A stretch of DNA of 64,000 nt from Lysobacter sp. (GTDB lineage: Bacteria > Pseudomonadota > Gammaproteobacteria > Xanthomonadales > Xanthomonadaceae), in contig JAHCAU010000011.1 in the NCBI GenBank assembly GCA_019634715.1, positions 62,001-126,000 of the forward strand, written 5' to 3'. Numbering within the stretch: the first letter of the stretch is position 1; the number at the start of each line of letters is the position of its first letter. This document shows positions 61,129 to 64,000 of this stretch, in pieces. Under the pieces are notes generated by a model that was not told the DNA's origin, made no database searches, and saw only the letters and a program-made list of their open reading frames with translations. Both the position numbers and the translations under genes were made by a program.

Positions 61129-61664
61129 TCCACTTTCACGCGCACCTCGCCTAGCTCGGCGAGGTGCGCGCGCACCGCCGCCTCCAGCGCCAGATGCATC
61201 GCATGCGGGTCGACCGCCAGCGTCGCCGCCATCTGCGCCGACACCCGCGCCGGCCAGTTCAGCCATGCGTCGCGCTCGTCCCGCGCCAGCTTGAACACGT
61301 GCGCCACCACCTGCGAGCGCTCGACCAGCTCACCCTTGAGGCGGGCAAGGCGCACCTTGTTTGTCTGCGCCTTGACCACCTCGTTGACCGTGCGCGCCTG
61401 CAGCAGCGACGCGCCCCCTGCGGGCAGCGCCGCCGCGCCCATGTCGCGGCCGGCATCGGTCGATTCCGGCACCGCCACGCGTGGCGCGCGTGCCTGCGTG
61501 CCGGCGCGCGGCGGCGCGGAATTGCGCGACCACTCCACGTCCGCCCGCGCCGGATCAATCGAGCCATCGGCCTCCGGGGTGATGCGCCCGGCACGGATCG
61601 CCTTGTGGACCGCGGTATCGGTCACGCCGCGATGGCGCGCATACGCGCGGATCGAGATTCCCAT
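61125..61664 (-). CDS. terS: Terminase small subunit-like protein
   Basis: About 179 residues from ATG 61664; an upstream ATG at 61721 would add 19. N-terminal helix-turn-helix (MGISIRAYARHRGVTDTAVHKAIRAGRITPEADGSIDPARAD) of the Nu1 type for DNA recognition, linker, then a helical C-terminus (KVRLARLKGELVERSQVVAHVFKLARDERDAWLNWPARVSAQMAATLAVDP) that assembles the ring. Position right of terL fits. Confidence 0.8.
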   Translation of the reverse strand: MGISIRAYARHRGVTDTAVHKAIRAGRITPEADGSIDPARADVEWSRNSAPPRAGTQARAPRVAVPESTDAGRDMGAAALPAGGASLLQARTVNEVVKAQTNKVRLARLKGELVERSQVVAHVFKLARDERDAWLNWPARVSAQMAATLAVDPHAMHLALEAAVRAHLAELGEVRVKVD

Positions 61665-61762
61665 CGCTTGCCTGATCGATGACTTGACTTCGAACGCCGG
61701 AAGCGCACGTGCCGCCGGCATGCCGTCTGTTGGCTTAACGCGCAGGTCGCGCGCGAATCAGT

Positions 61763-61793
61763 GCTTGGCTTCGTCCGGGAACAGCGCGTTCAT
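61763..61793 (+). promoter_or_regulatory. 31-bp promoter-like element, copy 8
   Basis: Consensus copy ending GTTCATCA, 45 bases before the ATG at 61839. It lies in the gap between the divergent terS and DUF3489 genes. Confidence 0.8.
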
Positions 61794-61838
61794 CACGTCG
61801 CGCCAGACACGCACCACACCCACACACAGGAGCAACGC

Positions 61839-62402
61839 ATGAACACGAAGACCTCGACACCCGCACTGAACGCAACCCAGACCGCAGTGCTGACCCATGC
61901 CATCGACCATGCCCAGGGCAAGGTCGAGTGGTTCCCCGAGAACATCAAGGGCGGCGCGCGCCAGAAGGTCATCGAGGGCCTCTTCAAGCGCGCGATGATC
62001 ATCGGCAACGACGGCCAATGGCACGTCACCGCAGAGGGCTACGATGCGCTGGGCCGGCCCCGTCCCGGCAAGCGTGCCGCCGCCAAGCAGGCGCAGGCCG
62101 ACGCAACGGCCACCAAGGTGCCCAAGGGCGCGCGCAAGGCCAAGGCAGTGCCCAAGGAAGACGCCGCCGCGAGCGGTGGCGAGGCGCCGATGCCCCGCAC
62201 CCGCGAGAACAGCAAGCAGGCGCAGGTCGTCGCCATGCTCAAGCGCCCAGAAGGCGCCACCATCGCGCAGATTTGCGAAGCGACCGGCTGGCAGTCGCAC
62301 ACGGTGCGCGGCACCTTCGCCGGCGCCTTCAAGAAGAAGCTCGGACTGACCATCACGTCCGACAAGGCCGAAGGCAGCGAGCGCGTGTACCGCATCGCAT
62401 GA
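61839..62402 (+). CDS. DUF3489 domain protein
   Basis: 187 residues. The C-terminal half is DUF3489 (TRENSKQAQVVAMLKRPEGATIAQICEATGWQSHTVRGTFAGAFKKKLGLTITSDK), a winged-helix-like module frequent in phages and other mobile elements. The N-terminal half has LNATQTAVLTHAIDHAQGKVEWFPENIKGGAR and a Lys/Ala-rich linker. A DNA-binding role is likely. AGGAG precedes its ATG, and it is headed by element copy 8. Confidence 0.8.
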   Translation: MNTKTSTPALNATQTAVLTHAIDHAQGKVEWFPENIKGGARQKVIEGLFKRAMIIGNDGQWHVTAEGYDALGRPRPGKRAAAKQAQADATATKVPKGARKAKAVPKEDAAASGGEAPMPRTRENSKQAQVVAMLKRPEGATIAQICEATGWQSHTVRGTFAGAFKKKLGLTITSDKAEGSERVYRIA

Positions 62403-62429
62403 AGAACCTCGCGGGGAATCCGGGATAAC

Positions 62430-62460
62430 GCTTGGCTTCCCTCGCGAACAGCGCGTTCAT
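62430..62460 (+). promoter_or_regulatory. 31-bp promoter-like element, copy 9
   Basis: Consensus copy ending GTTCAT, 30 bases before the ATG at 62491 and 27 after the DUF3489 stop. Confidence 0.8.
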
Positions 62461-62490
62461 GCCGATGTCGCCAATCAACGGAGCCGCACG

Positions 62491-62868
62491 ATGCACACCG
62501 CATACACCCATCCCGACATGCCCGCATCCCGCAACGAGTCGTGGGGTTTCTGGGGCACCATGCGGGAGCACGCAACGAATGCGTGGCCCTTGGCCATCAC
62601 CAGCATCGCGGACGCCACCGGGGAATCCCCCGATGCGGTCCGCGCCTTCCTTGACAGCTGGCATGGGCGGCATTTCGCCGACGACGTGAGCAACGGCCTG
62701 CATGCAGGCCAGCCTCTCGCCGACGCGGTGCAGTCGGCCACCGCGCGTTGGATGAAGTGGACCATCACCCGCAGCGTGAGCCGCGAGTACGGCATCCCGC
62801 GCGGGATGCCCTATCTGCACGGGCTGGTTGTCCACCACGACATTTTCGAGCAAACCGGTGCCGATTGA
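62491..62868 (+). CDS. Prophage accessory protein
   Basis: 125 residues (MHTAYTHPDMPASRNESWGFWGTMREHATNAWPLAITSIADATGESPDAVRAFLDSWHGRHFADDV). It seems to be one of the proteins found in many mobile elements of proteobacteria beside DUF3489, function unknown. Cassette with element copy 9. Confidence 0.65.
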   Translation: MHTAYTHPDMPASRNESWGFWGTMREHATNAWPLAITSIADATGESPDAVRAFLDSWHGRHFADDVSNGLHAGQPLADAVQSATARWMKWTITRSVSREYGIPRGMPYLHGLVVHHDIFEQTGAD

Positions 62869-62962
62869 ACGCCGCAGCGCAACGCACCCTGACGCGATGC
62901 CACGCGCACGCGCGGCATCGCACACCGATCATCCGCGATCCAACCCATGACTGGAGCAGACC

Positions 62963-63178
62963 ATGACCACATCCACAGACTTCTACCTCACCCAGCTGCA
63001 ACCGCTCGTGGGCGGCACCATCGCAGCACTCGCGCGTACCGGCGACAGCGACGACCCGCTCGACGAGGAGTTGTACGGTTTCGTCGTCAAGTGCCGGGAC
63101 GGCAAGCAGCGCACGTTGCTGCTGCTTTGCGACGACGAGGGCAACGGTCCCGGCAGCTTCATGTTCGCCGAAGACTGA
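62963..63178 (+). CDS. Small acidic prophage protein
   Basis: 71 residues (MTTSTDFYLTQLQPLVGGTIAALARTGDSDDPLDEELYGFVVKCRDGKQRTLLLLCDDEGNGPGSFMF). Strongly acidic, beta-rich. GGAG precedes its ATG. No element copy in its 94-base leader, so it is likely co-transcribed with the gene before it. Function unknown. Confidence 0.65.
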   Translation: MTTSTDFYLTQLQPLVGGTIAALARTGDSDDPLDEELYGFVVKCRDGKQRTLLLLCDDEGNGPGSFMFAED

Positions 63179-63245
63179 CCCCTCGCGCCCGGCCATGGCC
63201 GGGCGCTTCGCTTCGGAGGCCAGTTGCGGAAAGGCCGCGCAATCG

Positions 63246-63276
63246 ACTTGGCTTCCATCGCGAACAGCGCGTACAT
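63246..63276 (+). promoter_or_regulatory. 31-bp promoter-like element, copy 10
   Basis: Copy with GTACAT end (as copy 3), 27 bases before the ATG at 63304. Confidence 0.8.
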
Positions 63277-63303
63277 GGCCATCACCCGAACGGACACCCG
63301 CAC

Positions 63304-63522
63304 ATGAGCGCCCAATTGCACGTCAGCCCCCTGCCCTCCGACCGGACCCTGAGCGAGGCCCGGGCCGAGCAACTGCTCCGGCAAGGCCACACCATCGGCA
63401 TCCACGTCGAGGACGGGCATCAGATCGGCGTTCGCTTCGACGGCGCGTGGTATCGCGCGGGCGTGTTGCGCGCGAAGTCTCTCGACTCGCTCAAGGCACT
63501 GGCCTCGAGCGCGATCCGGTAG
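63304..63522 (+). CDS. Small prophage accessory protein
   Basis: 72 residues (MSAQLHVSPLPSDRTLSEARAEQLLRQGHTIGIHVEDGHQIGVRFDGAWYRAGVL). Ends in a helix (KSLDSLKALASSAIR). No family recognised. Cassette with element copy 10; the converging gene ends 15 bases after it. Confidence 0.6.
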   Translation: MSAQLHVSPLPSDRTLSEARAEQLLRQGHTIGIHVEDGHQIGVRFDGAWYRAGVLRAKSLDSLKALASSAIR

Positions 63523-63537
63523 CCGACGAGCCTCGCA

Positions 63538-64000
63538 TCATTCAGCCTCCGCGCAACGCGCGGAGGACTTGCGCCGCGAGTTGCGGGACAATCGCATTGC
63601 CGGCGGCGCGCAATCGAGGAATGCGCGCGGGAATCCCATGAGCCAGAAGGCGAATGCCGGATCGAGGGACCCGGCGGAGCCTGCCGTCGTATCCGACGAT
63701 CCAGCCGTGGTCGTCCCAGACACCGCCTGCATCGACATCGCGATCTGCCGAATCGCCACCAGTCCCGCCGAATTTCCCGCGCCGTTGTAGCCGTTCTTCG
63801 CTGGCGCCAGACTCGTCGGTGTCGGCCACAGCGCCATCGTCTGCGCGGCCAGATCCGGCGAGCGGCCGCGCTCGACCTCCCGGCGCGCGCCCTGCGGGGT
63901 GCGGATCGCCTTGTCGGCCGACGCCGTCGGGGTCGCCCACAGCGCACGCACCGTCGCGAATATCTGCCTCGGCAGGTAATCCGTGCGGGACGCGCCATCG
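63538..64000 (-). CDS. C-terminal part of phage DNA cytosine methyltransferase-associated protein (partial)
   Basis: Open frame from the window edge to 63538. It contains repeated LWATPTA/LWPTPTS units separated by Gly/Asn-rich segments, AGNSAGLVAIRQIAM and a final LDPAFAFWLMGFPRAFLDCAPPAMRLSRNSRRKSS. This is the usual C-terminal tail of phage C5-methyltransferases and related phage proteins (target-recognition or substrate side). The catalytic part is outside the window. Family is moderately sure. Confidence 0.7.
   Translation of the reverse strand, partial: DGASRTDYLPRQIFATVRALWATPTASADKAIRTPQGARREVERGRSPDLAAQTMALWPTPTSLAPAKNGYNGAGNSAGLVAIRQIAMSMQAVSGTTTAGSSDTTAGSAGSLDPAFAFWLMGFPRAFLDCAPPAMRLSRNSRRKSSARCAEAE

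Noticed and set aside
34088..63276. Reading the repeat as the start of coding sequence (MNALF..EAK peptides on the strand opposite each gene)
   Set aside because: The matches are at DNA level including synonymous positions, the frames after the motif are unrelated, some stop at once, and the copies are always placed before real genes on the other strand.
34088..63276. The GAAC-AGCGC-GTTC palindrome as a hairpin or a LexA-type (GAAC-N4-GTTC) box
   Set aside because: Copies 3, 5, 10 and 11 break one arm without a compensating change, and the spacer is five rather than four. The conserved part is the asymmetric core with the upstream TTGGCT.
1..64000. tRNA or rRNA genes
   Set aside because: No cloverleaf-like sequence with conserved TTC arms or rRNA segments was noticed on either strand.

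Overview
The window looks like a chromosome segment from the Xanthomonadaceae/Lysobacteraceae (Lysobacter- or Luteimonas-like). It has very high GC, a XVIPCD-type putative type IV secretion effector, and the divergent cytochrome c4/engB pair. Most of the right half (about 33.7 to 64 kb) is a lambda-like siphophage prophage that runs off the right edge. No integrase or att site is visible inside the window. All assignments come from reading the sequence and from family knowledge; no database search was run.

1-17.8 kb, host chromosome: cytochrome c4 (partial), engB, a lipoprotein, a peptidoglycan-targeting protein with an Xanthomonadales effector tail, a DUF2007 protein, a secreted subtilase, a peptide-type ABC permease and solute-binding protein separated by a VIT-family gene, gshA, ppc, a DUF4190 membrane protein, two secreted proteins, and a LysR regulator divergent from a HAD-like gene.

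17.9-33.5 kb, accessory region: a serine-recombinase module (DUF2924, recombinase, a ParB/HTH-like protein, a 39-codon ORF) running into a UvrD/HelD-type helicase with a C-terminal zinc ribbon; an H-NS-like gene; a 1691-residue Rhs protein with a small probable immunity gene; two adjacent CsrA-like genes, each with two CsrA-like repeats, divergent from a CI/LexA-like repressor that lacks both catalytic residues; a multi-pass membrane sensor-like protein; and a small exported protein.

33.7-64 kb, prophage: the virion genes run leftward in lambda order: terS, terL, gpW, portal, protease/scaffold, decoration D, capsid E, then a GH108 lysin, connectors, tail tube, G/GT with a T-TTT-TTC slippery site, tape measure, distal tail proteins and a J-like protein. 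Three plus-strand cargoes of small membrane proteins (45.1-46.2, 51.0-51.7 and 52.4-53.1 kb) and one plus-strand gene between terS and terL interrupt it. At both ends of the virion operon lie small accessory genes. Almost every one of these transcription units is headed by the same 31-bp element (ten copies, plus an eleventh, diverged copy ahead of the recombinase module at 23.2 kb). The geometry resembles a promoter (TTGGCT, 17 bp, GTTCAT) 27-56 nt before the start codon, and the element marks each gene or pair as a separate cassette.

The observations most worth following up are this element array, the two-repeat CsrA-like pair with its catalytically dead repressor, and the cargo inserted in the tape-measure gene, which appears to have brought its own replacement 3' end.
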